Shown: positions 53,371-61,756 of the stretch, piece by piece
How the letters are laid out: every line of letters begins with the position of its first letter
How positions within the stretch are numbered: the stretch's first letter is position 1
Assembly (NCBI GenBank): GCA_002471825.1
Contig: DKQS01000011.1
Span: 186,001 to 250,000 of the forward strand
From: Flavobacteriaceae bacterium UBA7302
GTDB taxonomy: Bacteria > Bacteroidota > Bacteroidia > Flavobacteriales > Flavobacteriaceae
DNA length: 64,000 nt
Direction of reading: 5' to 3'
Translations under genes and position numbers: made by a program
The notes under the pieces: generated by a model
Seen by the model: the letters and a program-made list of their open reading frames with translations, nothing else
What the model was told of the DNA's origin: nothing
The model's database searches: none

Positions 53371-53377
53371 GAGCGAC

Positions 53378-53878
53378 ATGAAGGTATTGATCCGACACAT
53401 TATTGAACAATTGAAGGAAATTCAAGAGGGCAAACCATGGATCGGTAACACCTATAAAAGCAAATTAGACGGAATCGATTCGGCATTGGTATTTGAAAGA
53501 CCTCATCCGGACTTGCATAGCATTGCCGATATCATTTCCCATATGAACCTTTGGAGACGAGAAGCCATTTTAAAAATCGAAACAGGAAAAGGAAGTAAAA
53601 CAGATGCCTGTGAAGAAAATTGGCTGCCCGAAAACAAGTTGAAAGCCATTGGATGGACGGCGCTCAAATCAGAGTATGATGAAACCCTCAAGCGAATCAT
53701 TTTGCTACTTGAGGAAAAGGAAGATTCGTTTCTAGAGGAAGAATATTATGACACCGATTTTAAAGGAAATTACCAATACAAATTTCTGATCAACGGAATG
53801 TTACATCATGATATCTACCATCTTGGTCAATTGGGAACCATTATCAAAAGACTAAAATCAACAGCATCAAATGCTTGA
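53378..53878 (+). CDS. DinB/YfiT-like family protein
   Basis: 166 aa, four-helix bundle. The metal triad of DinB-like proteins is visible: ADIISHMNLWRRE (about 45), and the C-terminal NGMLHHDIYHLGQLGTI with two histidines. Such proteins are often thiol- or metal-dependent transferases of unknown substrate. It starts 7 bp after the S41 gene and overlaps the DUF1272 gene by 8 bp. Confidence 0.88.
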   Translation: MKVLIRHIIEQLKEIQEGKPWIGNTYKSKLDGIDSALVFERPHPDLHSIADIISHMNLWRREAILKIETGKGSKTDACEENWLPENKLKAIGWTALKSEYDETLKRIILLLEEKEDSFLEEEYYDTDFKGNYQYKFLINGMLHHDIYHLGQLGTIIKRLKSTASNA

Positions 53879-54161
53879 AATTAGACCAAACTGTGAACAT
53901 TGTAACAAAGATTTGCCCAACACATCTACGGATGCAATGATTTGTTCTTTCGAATGCACCTATTGTACCGATTGTGCAATAGGTGTATTTGAAAATGTTT
54001 GTCCGAGTTGTGGTGGCAATTTTGTTCCCAGACCGATTCGGCCTCGGCAGGAACTAGAGAGTCATCCGGCTTCAACTAAAAGGATCTACGCTCCAAAAGA
54101 TCTTGAGAAAGCCAAAGAACAATCAAATCGCTTAAAAGACATTGCACCCGAATACCGATGA
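53871..54161 (+). CDS. DUF1272 zinc-binding protein
   Basis: 96 aa. Contains CEHC, CSFECTYCTDC and CPSCGGNF, six to eight cysteines of a zinc-binding fold, in the first 55 residues, exactly as in DUF1272. The C-terminal part is charged. Function unknown; usually a small cytosolic protein. Overlaps the DinB gene (8 bp) and the ATP-grasp gene (4 bp). Confidence 0.92.
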   Translation: MLEIRPNCEHCNKDLPNTSTDAMICSFECTYCTDCAIGVFENVCPSCGGNFVPRPIRPRQELESHPASTKRIYAPKDLEKAKEQSNRLKDIAPEYR

Positions 54162-55075
54162 AGACTACAGATATTGTTGTATTAACAGATTCGCGATACG
54201 TACAACCAGATTCAAAAGAAGACTATATTCAAAACCTTTTGAAAGAAGACCAATTGGTGGTAGACGCCTTGGAGGCTTTGGATTACAAGGTAAAACGTTT
54301 GGCTTGGGATGACCCCAATTTTGATTGGAACAGCACCCAATTCATTCTATTTCGAACAACTTGGGATTACTTTGATCGCTTTGATGAATTTTCCAACTGG
54401 TTGAATCGTGTGAGTCGACAAACGCAATTATTAAATTCCGAAGCCATCATCCGCTGGAACATCGACAAGCATTACCTATTGGATCTTCAAGAAAAGGGTG
54501 TGAATATTTGTGAAACCGTGTTTATTGAACAAGGAACATCCAAATCCTTATCAGCCTTAGCCGAAGAACATAATTATTCCGAGTTTGTATTAAAACCTTG
54601 TATTTCAGGAGCTGCGCGAGAAACCTATCGAATTACTTCCGAAATGGTTGGTGACTATGAAGAAAAATACCGCCAGCTCATCACGCAAGAAGCCATGATG
54701 CTCCAACCTTTTCAGCACAACATTGTCACCAAAGGAGAAGTGTCCTACATGGTGATGAATGGCAAGTTTACACACGCCATTCTTAAAATTGCCAAAACTG
54801 GCGATTTTAGAGTACAGGACGATTTTGGTGGCACCGTTCAATGGTATGAGCCTTCGCAAGAAGAGATCGATTTTGCCGAGTTTACCGTGAGTTGTTGTGA
54901 AGCGTCACCAATTTACGCCCGAGTTGACGCATTTATCGATAATAGTGGTAATTTAGCACTGGCTGAACTGGAATTGATTGAACCTGAACTCTGGTTTCGG
55001 TTTCATCCCAAGGCAGCCGAAGAATTAGCATACGGAATCCAACAACGCATCCATACACATGAAAAAATTAATTAA
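54158..55075 (+). CDS. ATP-grasp family protein
   Basis: 305 aa. The N-terminal half has an inter-domain pattern (VVLTDSRYVQPDSKEDYIQNLLKEDQLVVDALEALDYKVK, then FRTTWDYFDRFDEF). The ATP-grasp core is about 110-290, with FVLKPCISGAARETYRI for the ATP-binding lysine, MLQPFQHNIVTKGEVSYMVMNG, and LALAELELIEPELWFRFHP with the metal-binding acidic residues. This group is related to glutathione synthetase and peptide ligases; the ligated substrates are not known. It overlaps the next gene by 17 bp. Confidence 0.87.
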   Translation: MKTTDIVVLTDSRYVQPDSKEDYIQNLLKEDQLVVDALEALDYKVKRLAWDDPNFDWNSTQFILFRTTWDYFDRFDEFSNWLNRVSRQTQLLNSEAIIRWNIDKHYLLDLQEKGVNICETVFIEQGTSKSLSALAEEHNYSEFVLKPCISGAARETYRITSEMVGDYEEKYRQLITQEAMMLQPFQHNIVTKGEVSYMVMNGKFTHAILKIAKTGDFRVQDDFGGTVQWYEPSQEEIDFAEFTVSCCEASPIYARVDAFIDNSGNLALAELELIEPELWFRFHPKAAEELAYGIQQRIHTHEKIN

Positions 55076-56333
55076 AGGTTTAGGCATTATCCTTGGCTTG
55101 GTAATCCTATTCGTCGGTATCGTTTATTTTACCAACAACGAATCAATTCCAACAGGGGAAAAAGGTGATAAAGCAGAACAATTGGCTTTAAAAATTCAAC
55201 GCGCCATCAATCAAAAGGCCTTTGACAAGACCGAAGTACTAGAATGGAGTTTTCGAAACAAAAACTATTATTCCTGGTACAAAGCAGCAGGTTATGTAGA
55301 AGTTTCTTGGGATGGAAACAAAGTGAAATTGTATCCCAACGACAAGGACAAAAGTGAAATTTTGGCCAACCCAGACAATGCTTTTGATGAAGAGTTGATC
55401 TTATATGCCTACAACAATTTTAACAACGATTCTTTTTGGTTGGTAGCTCCTTATAAAATCATGGACGAGGGCACAGAACGTAGCATTGTAACTGTTGATG
55501 GAAAAGAACAACTGATGGTAACCTATACCTCAGGAGGCTCTACACCCGGTGATTCGTATTTGTGGGAAGTAGATTCCAATTTTGTGCCTGTTTCTTACAA
55601 AATGTGGGTGGGTATCATTCCGATTGGAGGCGTAGCAGCTTCCTGGAACAACCTTAAAAAAACAGAAGCTGGTATTCTCTTACCTACCACGCATACCCTG
55701 TCCTTAATGGGTATGGAAATTCCGATGGGTGAGGTAAAAGCCTACAATCCGGATGCCAATGCCTTTGCCGAGAAAATTCTCAAACGCATCAAGCACGACA
55801 AGTACAAAACCACCAATACCATCGAATGGAGTTTTGGCGGACGCAGATATTTTAAGTGGAACAAAAAAGATCATATCGTAGATGTTTCTTGGGATACCAT
55901 TCGTGTGAATTTGTACCCGGCGGCTCGCGAAAAGAGTACCGTATACTTCAACGATAAAAAGCAAGAAACAGCCGATGCGAAAATTGTAAAACGTGCTTGG
56001 GACATCTTCAACAATGATAATTTCTGGTTGGTGGCACCGCACAAAATCTTTGATGACGGCGTGGTTCGAAGTTTGACAAGTGTCGACGGTCAAACGGCTT
56101 TGGAAGTAAATTTCACCCAAGGCGGAACCACTCCGGGCGATTCTTATATTTGGGTAGTAGACAGTACCTATTTGCCGGTAAAATACTTGATGACTGTACC
56201 GAGCATGCGTATGAAACAAGTTCCGGCTACTTGGGACGAATGGTTCACCACAGAAAGCGGAACCTTATTGCCAAAAAATCATACTTTTAGTAGTGGAAGA
56301 AGATTAAGCATGGGCGATGCAAAAGCCTACTAG
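55059..56333 (+). CDS. Secreted/anchored protein with tandem duplicated LolA-like domain
   Basis: 424 aa. A signal anchor (about 5-26) is followed by two homologous halves, about 42-232 and 233-424. Shared landmarks, in both halves: LEWSFRN / IEWSFGG, EVSWDGNKVKLYPN / DVSWDTIRVNLYPA, DSFWLVAPYKIMDEG / DNFWLVAPHKIFDDG, GGSTPGDSYLWEVDS / GGTTPGDSYIWVVDS, GILLPTTHTLS / GTLLPKNHTFS. The family resembles the DUF6503-like fold at 9.9 kb. Unknown function. The ATG lies 17 bp inside the ATP-grasp gene and the stop is 2 bp before the AI-2E gene. Confidence 0.8.
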   Translation: MKKLIKGLGIILGLVILFVGIVYFTNNESIPTGEKGDKAEQLALKIQRAINQKAFDKTEVLEWSFRNKNYYSWYKAAGYVEVSWDGNKVKLYPNDKDKSEILANPDNAFDEELILYAYNNFNNDSFWLVAPYKIMDEGTERSIVTVDGKEQLMVTYTSGGSTPGDSYLWEVDSNFVPVSYKMWVGIIPIGGVAASWNNLKKTEAGILLPTTHTLSLMGMEIPMGEVKAYNPDANAFAEKILKRIKHDKYKTTNTIEWSFGGRRYFKWNKKDHIVDVSWDTIRVNLYPAAREKSTVYFNDKKQETADAKIVKRAWDIFNNDNFWLVAPHKIFDDGVVRSLTSVDGQTALEVNFTQGGTTPGDSYIWVVDSTYLPVKYLMTVPSMRMKQVPATWDEWFTTESGTLLPKNHTFSSGRRLSMGDAKAY

Positions 56334-56335
56334 TT

Positions 56336-57418
56336 ATGAATAGCAAATCAATCACCATAGGAATCCTGAAAGCGGTAGGCATCCTTGCCGGTGTCGTTTT
56401 GGGACTTTATTTTCTGTACACCATCAAAACGGTCTTGATTTACATCATTATTGCGGCCGTGATCAGTTTAATTGCCAGACCTTTCATTCTGTTCTTACGC
56501 AAGAAATTGAAATTTCCGAATACGCTGGCCGTCATCTTCACGATGTTTTTATACATCGGGATTACCATTGGTATTGTGGGGTTGTTCATCCCATTGATCA
56601 CAGAACAAAGTGAAAGCCTATCCCTCCTACAAAAAGAAGGCCTGGCCGACAATTTGGAAAGTACCTTTATTGAAATTGACAAGTACTTTAAAACGAAGGA
56701 TATTGACATTCTCGATGAATTAAAGAACTCCGATGTTTTCTCTGGATTCAGAGAAATTCCGAATATCATCAACGGAATCATTGGTGCCTTTGGCTCTTTG
56801 AGCGCAGGATTGTTTTCGGTACTTTTTATCTCCTTCTTCTTTATGAAGGACTCCTTGCTACTGAAGCGAGTGATTTTGACCATGACTCCCACTGGAAAAG
56901 AACGAAAAATGTATGATTCCCTTGAAAAAATCAACGGATTGTTATCAAGATACTTTGTAGGATTACTCCTGCAAATCCTCATTCTCTTTGTGATTTATAC
57001 CATTGTATTGCTCATTTTCGGCATTAAAAACGCCGTGGTCATTGCCCTACTCTGTGCCATTCTAAATATCATTCCTTATGTGGGACCTATCATCAGTGGC
57101 TTGTTGCTCATCCTGTTAACCATGACCAGTAATCTGGGGCTGGATTTCCAATCGGAAATCTTACCGACCACCATTTATGTGATGATCGGATTTGCGTTGG
57201 CCCAATTGGTAGACAATCTCTTTAGTCAGCCTAAAATATTCTCCACCGCCACCAAGGCGCATCCGTTGGAAATCTTTTTGGTCATCATCATTGGCGGCAT
57301 TTTGATGGGAGCTGTGGGTATGATCATTGCTGTTCCGTCTTATACTGTACTTCGGGTGATTTTGAAAGAGTTTTTATCAGAGAATAAGATTGTAAAATCC
57401 TTAACCAAAGACATTTAA
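56336..57418 (+). CDS. AI-2E family transporter
   Basis: 360 aa with about eight membrane helices. Family features: an N-terminal cluster of four helices, a periplasmic stretch at about 85-150 rich in charged residues, and the conserved C-terminal NIIPYVGPIISGLLLI and HPLEIFLVIIIGGILMGAVGMIIAVPSY. The name comes from a single E. coli member; many homologues act as Na+ or ion antiporters, so autoinducer export is not implied. Cotranscribed between the duplicated protein and the methyltransferase. Confidence 0.9.
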   Translation: MNSKSITIGILKAVGILAGVVLGLYFLYTIKTVLIYIIIAAVISLIARPFILFLRKKLKFPNTLAVIFTMFLYIGITIGIVGLFIPLITEQSESLSLLQKEGLADNLESTFIEIDKYFKTKDIDILDELKNSDVFSGFREIPNIINGIIGAFGSLSAGLFSVLFISFFFMKDSLLLKRVILTMTPTGKERKMYDSLEKINGLLSRYFVGLLLQILILFVIYTIVLLIFGIKNAVVIALLCAILNIIPYVGPIISGLLLILLTMTSNLGLDFQSEILPTTIYVMIGFALAQLVDNLFSQPKIFSTATKAHPLEIFLVIIIGGILMGAVGMIIAVPSYTVLRVILKEFLSENKIVKSLTKDI

Positions 57419-58612
57419 TTGGCCCTCAACCAGAACTTATTACGTGCTGATGTTCAAGATTTTATAGACAAGAACTATAAGAAAGACGCACCTAGTTTGG
57501 TCTTAAAAGGATCTCCCTTTGCAGACATCAACATTCAAGAGCTGTTACAGCAATTGGAGAGCAAACGCAAGGCCGAGAAGAAACTACCAACATGGTTTCA
57601 AACGGCTAATATTTACTTTCCGCCAAAAGTTTCCATCGAACAAAGTTCTTCTGAGATTACTGCCCAATACAAGGCTTCCATTGTTTCTGGTAAAAGCTTG
57701 ATTGATGTGACGGGCGGCTTCGGAATTGACAGCTACTACTTCGCGCAACAATTTGAAAGTGTTACCTATTGTGAAATCAATGAGGACTTGGCCCAAGTTG
57801 TGGCTCACAACTATGAAGTATTAGGACAACAAAACATTACCGTTCAGGCTACCAATGGAATGCGATTTATCAAAGAGCAAGAGACAGTGTATGACTGGAT
57901 GTTTATCGATCCTTCGAGACGTGATGGAGTAAAAGGCAAGGTGTTTTTGTTAAAAGACTGCGTACCTTACCTGCCGCCCAAGGTCGATTTCCTGTTTCGC
58001 AATGCCACTTCGGTGCTGGTGAAACTATCGCCCATGTTGGATATTAGCAATACCTTGAAGGAACTCAAATATGTGACGGAAGTGCATATCGTTGCCGTGA
58101 ATAACGAGGTAAAAGAATTGTTATTCCTACTGGAACAAAAAGAAGTAGCAGCCGTAAAAATTCAAACGGTAAACTTCCAAAAAGACCAACAACAGTCCTT
58201 TGCTTTTAATTTCGGAGATCACTCCTACTCCAACTATTCAGAGCCATTACAGTACCTCTACGAGCCCAATGCCGCTCTGCTTAAAAGTGGTGGCTTTCAC
58301 GAAATTACCAAGCAGCTTCCTGTATTTAAATTGCAAGAACACGCGCATTTGTACACTTCTGAAGCCTTGGAAGAATTTCCAGGGAGAAGCTTTCAAATTG
58401 AGGCAGTAGTGCCCTATGACCGAAAGAAAATTCAGCAATTACTACCAGAGAAAAAAGCCAACATCACCACACGTAATTTTCCGAAATCGGTGGTGCAAAT
58501 TCGGAAGGAATTGAAACTAAAAGACGGTGGTCAGCACTATTTGTTTTTCACCAAAAACATGAAGAACAAACTCACCTGTATTCTTTGTAAGAAATTTGGC
58601 AAATCCCAATAA
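57419..58612 (+). CDS. THUMP-like class I methyltransferase
   Basis: 397 aa from TTG 57419, directly after the AI-2E stop. The SAM motif is SLIDVTGGFGIDSYYF near residue 95, followed by EINEDLAQVVAHNYEVLG. A catalytic-motif-like DWMFIDPSRRDGVKGKV lies near 160, and a C-terminal THUMP-like domain follows (RSFQIEAVVPYDRKKIQQLLPEKKANITTRNFP). The family resembles the PG_1098 group of Bacteroidota RNA methyltransferases; target base unknown. Confidence 0.88.
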   Translation: MALNQNLLRADVQDFIDKNYKKDAPSLVLKGSPFADINIQELLQQLESKRKAEKKLPTWFQTANIYFPPKVSIEQSSSEITAQYKASIVSGKSLIDVTGGFGIDSYYFAQQFESVTYCEINEDLAQVVAHNYEVLGQQNITVQATNGMRFIKEQETVYDWMFIDPSRRDGVKGKVFLLKDCVPYLPPKVDFLFRNATSVLVKLSPMLDISNTLKELKYVTEVHIVAVNNEVKELLFLLEQKEVAAVKIQTVNFQKDQQQSFAFNFGDHSYSNYSEPLQYLYEPNAALLKSGGFHEITKQLPVFKLQEHAHLYTSEALEEFPGRSFQIEAVVPYDRKKIQQLLPEKKANITTRNFPKSVVQIRKELKLKDGGQHYLFFTKNMKNKLTCILCKKFGKSQ

Positions 58613-58659
58613 ATCTAAAAACTTCAGATTCCGTATTTTTGTTAGACTTGAGTTCTTAT

Positions 58660-59466
58660 ATGCAGACCAATTTCTACCAAGGATTAAAAATTCAGCAAGA
58701 CAGTTTCCATGAAATTGAAGATGCCATTGTGGTGGAAGCCCCTTTGCAAATCAATATCAATAGCGAAGCATACACGGTAGTGATGCGCACTCCGGGTAAC
58801 GACATGGCCTTGATTCGCGGTTTGCTCTATGCAGAAGATATTTACAAAGGCAACACATCTTTACCTGCGGAAATCACCAAAGAAGAAAACGGAATTCCGA
58901 GTATTATCAATGTCACCATCCCCCAAGATCAACTGGGGAAAGGCTATATGAACAAACGAACCCTCCTATCGGTTTCCTCTTGCGGAATCTGCGGAAAAAC
59001 CGAATTGGAGAACCTTCAGGTAGAAGGAGAACAACTATCAACGGCTCGGCATTTTAATGCCAACCACATTCATGGAATGATGAAAGAAATGGCCGCAAAC
59101 CAAGGCGGATTTCAAATCACTGGCGGGAGTCATGCTGCCGGTATTTTTAATGCTCAACGAGAAATGCTAAGCTTACAAGAGGATATTGGAAGACACAATG
59201 CGGTGGACAAAGTAATTGGGGATTTACTGCAACAGCAAATGCTGAAATCCGCAAGTTACTTGCTCGTCAGCGGTCGTGTTTCCTTTGAAATCGTCACCAA
59301 AGCCTTTGTGGCCAAGATTCCTGTTGTTGTGGCCGTATCGGCCTGTTCGAGCTTAGCGATCGACTTTGCCAAAGAGTTTGGCATTTGTTTGATCGGATTT
59401 ACCAGAACTCATAAACTTACGGTATACACCCATATCAATCGATTAGAAAAATTAACCAATGTCTAA
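58660..59466 (+). CDS. fdhD: Formate dehydrogenase accessory sulfurtransferase FdhD
   Basis: 268 aa from ATG 58660; an upstream TTG at 58639 would add seven residues. The two active cysteines of FdhD are C108 and C111 in SVSSCGICGK. Other landmarks: MRTPGNDMALIRGLLYAE near 43-58, QEDIGRHNAVDKVIG, and SGRVSFEIVTKAF. FdhD passes sulfur from a cysteine desulfurase to the molybdenum cofactor of formate dehydrogenases. Its end overlaps the molybdoenzyme gene by 8 bp, so cofactor maturation and enzyme are coupled. Confidence 0.95.
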   Translation: MQTNFYQGLKIQQDSFHEIEDAIVVEAPLQININSEAYTVVMRTPGNDMALIRGLLYAEDIYKGNTSLPAEITKEENGIPSIINVTIPQDQLGKGYMNKRTLLSVSSCGICGKTELENLQVEGEQLSTARHFNANHIHGMMKEMAANQGGFQITGGSHAAGIFNAQREMLSLQEDIGRHNAVDKVIGDLLQQQMLKSASYLLVSGRVSFEIVTKAFVAKIPVVVAVSACSSLAIDFAKEFGICLIGFTRTHKLTVYTHINRLEKLTNV

Positions 59467-61756
59467 ACACAGTCCAGCCCAACCCCCTGAAGAATTTACC
59501 GGAATTGAACTTACCGAAGTTCCCAAGCACTCCGTAGGCCCCACGGCCATCAAATCAGCCTTGTCGCACATTAGCAATGAAGTAGGTTTGTTCAAAGGCA
59601 TTGGATTGCTTAAAAACTTGAATCAGACTTACGGTTTTGATTGTCCGGGTTGTGCCTGGCCAGACCCTGATGAGAAGCGCGCTTTCTTAGCAGAATACTG
59701 CGAAAATGGGGCGAAGGCCATTGCCGAAGAGGCGACTAAAAACAAGGTGTCACCCATGTTTTTTGCGACCCATTCTGTAGCGGAGCTAGCCAAACTATCG
59801 GATTATGAAATTGGTAAAAGCGGTCGAATTACCCATCCCATGTACTTGGCGGAGGGAGCCACCCATTATGAAGAGATAGGTTGGGACAAAGCTTTTGAAC
59901 TTATTGGTAATGAATTAAACAGCCTTAGTTCTCCTGATGAGGCCATCTTTTATACCTCTGGGAGAACCAGCAACGAGGCGGCTTATTTGTATCAGCTATT
60001 TGTACGTCAGTTTGGTACCAACAACCTACCCGACTGTTCCAACATGTGCCACGAATCGAGCGGCGCCGCACTTTCTGAAACCCTGGGTATTGGAAAGGGA
60101 TCGGTGACCTTGGACGACTTTAACCATGCCGACTTGGTGATGGTGATTGGTCAGAATCCGGGTACCAACCATCCGAGAATGTTGAGTGCCTTGAGTGAAA
60201 CCAAACGCAGGGGCGGAAAAATCATTACCGTGAATCCACTGCCAGAAGTAGGCTTGATGCGCTTTAAGGATCCGCAGAATCCGACCAAATGGATTGGTTC
60301 TGGACAGCAAATCACCGATTTGTTCTTACCCGTCAAAATCAACGGTGATGTTGCGCTACTCAAGATTATTTTAAAACTGATGAAGGAAGCCGAGGATGCG
60401 AATCCGGGTTCTGTTTTCGACCATAAATTCATCAAAGAAAAAACACAGGGACTTGATGCCTTGTTGGCGGATTTAGATCAGTATAGCCTAGAGGAACTGT
60501 TACCGCAAACGGGACTCACGCTAGACCAAATCAAAGAGGCGACCAACCTCATCCTCCAAAACGAAAAAATTATTATCTGTTGGGCCATGGGCTTGACACA
60601 GCATAAAAACGCGGTCGATAACATTCGTGAAGTAGTGAACATCCTGCTTCTCAAAGGAAGCATCGGAAAGAAAGGCGCAGGTACCTGTCCCGTTCGTGGG
60701 CATTCCAACGTACAAGGAGATCGTACCGTAGGCATTTGGGAGCGTCCCAAACCTGCCTTTTTGGATAGCTTGGAGAAAGAGTTTGATTTCAAAGCACCGA
60801 GACATCATGGCTATGACGTAGTGGATGCCATCAAAGCCATGCACAAAGGCAAGGCCAAGGTGTTTTTTGCCATGGGTGGAAATTTCTTATCGGCCACCCC
60901 AGACACCGAATACACGGCCGAAGCCTTGCAAAACTGTGAGCTAACGGTACAAGTATCTACCAAACTAAATCGAAGTCATTTGATAACCGGAAAAAGAGCC
61001 CTCATCCTACCTTGCTTGGGGAGGTCAGAAAAAGATGTACAAGCCTCAGGAGAACAATTTGTATCCGTAGAAAACTCCATGGGTGTGGTGCATCAGTCCA
61101 GAGGACATTTAGCACCTTGTTCGAAAGAATTAAAGTCAGAACACGCCATCGTTGCCGGATTGGCCAAGGCCACCTTGAAAAACTCAACGACCGATTGGGA
61201 GGGGCTTGTGGGGAATTACGATTTGATTCGCGATAAAATTGAAGCCACCATTCCGGGGTTTGACAATTATAACAAGAGGGTACGTGTAAAAGGCGGATTT
61301 TATTTACCAAACAATGCACGGGATGCCAAGTTTGACAGTACCAAAACTGGTAAGGCCAATTTCACCTTGAACAAACCTTCGGATATTGAACTCGGGGCCA
61401 ATGAATTTCTAATGATGACCATCAGAACGCACGATCAGTACAATACCACCATATACGGATTGAACGATCGATACCGCGGGGTACTGAACGAACGTCGGGT
61501 ACTGTTTATGAATGAATCCGATATGGCGAACATGGGACTACAAAAACTGGATGTGGTAGATCTGCACAGTCATTTTGAAGGAGAGACGAGAAAAGCATAC
61601 CGCTTTTTGGTCATTCCGTATGAGATTCCGCCACAATGTACGGCCACCTATTTCCCTGAAGCCAATGTTTTGGTACCCATTTCAAGTACCGCAAAAATTA
61701 GCAATACACCAACCTCAAAAACCGTGATTATTACGGTTCATAAATCTGAATTATGA
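59459..61756 (+). CDS. FdhF/YdeP-type molybdopterin oxidoreductase
   Basis: 765 aa. Molybdopterin-dependent fold: YTSGRTSNEAAYLYQLFVRQFGTNNLPDCSNMCHESSG (about 165-202), GQNPGTNHPRMLSAL, and the C-terminal MGD-binding domain (TIRTHDQYNTTIYGLNDRYRG). C197 in NMCHESS is the likely Mo ligand, so this is a cysteine and not a selenocysteine enzyme. The usual N-terminal four-cysteine [4Fe-4S] motif is reduced to C62 and C65 (FDCPGCAWPDP) as in YdeP-like proteins. Expected reaction is two-electron formate-like oxidation or a related one; substrate not shown. Overlaps fdhD (8 bp) and the outer-membrane gene (4 bp). Confidence 0.93.
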   Translation: MSKHSPAQPPEEFTGIELTEVPKHSVGPTAIKSALSHISNEVGLFKGIGLLKNLNQTYGFDCPGCAWPDPDEKRAFLAEYCENGAKAIAEEATKNKVSPMFFATHSVAELAKLSDYEIGKSGRITHPMYLAEGATHYEEIGWDKAFELIGNELNSLSSPDEAIFYTSGRTSNEAAYLYQLFVRQFGTNNLPDCSNMCHESSGAALSETLGIGKGSVTLDDFNHADLVMVIGQNPGTNHPRMLSALSETKRRGGKIITVNPLPEVGLMRFKDPQNPTKWIGSGQQITDLFLPVKINGDVALLKIILKLMKEAEDANPGSVFDHKFIKEKTQGLDALLADLDQYSLEELLPQTGLTLDQIKEATNLILQNEKIIICWAMGLTQHKNAVDNIREVVNILLLKGSIGKKGAGTCPVRGHSNVQGDRTVGIWERPKPAFLDSLEKEFDFKAPRHHGYDVVDAIKAMHKGKAKVFFAMGGNFLSATPDTEYTAEALQNCELTVQVSTKLNRSHLITGKRALILPCLGRSEKDVQASGEQFVSVENSMGVVHQSRGHLAPCSKELKSEHAIVAGLAKATLKNSTTDWEGLVGNYDLIRDKIEATIPGFDNYNKRVRVKGGFYLPNNARDAKFDSTKTGKANFTLNKPSDIELGANEFLMMTIRTHDQYNTTIYGLNDRYRGVLNERRVLFMNESDMANMGLQKLDVVDLHSHFEGETRKAYRFLVIPYEIPPQCTATYFPEANVLVPISSTAKISNTPTSKTVIITVHKSEL

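Noticed and set aside
60044..60049. Selenocysteine in the molybdoenzyme active site
   Set aside because: The position reads TGC (cysteine 197), no in-frame TGA is present and no SECIS-like need arises.
60026..60310. Antisense frames in the molybdoenzyme gene (and similar long antisense frames in other large genes)
   Set aside because: They are shadows of strong coding sequence on the other strand, without start signals or family resemblance.
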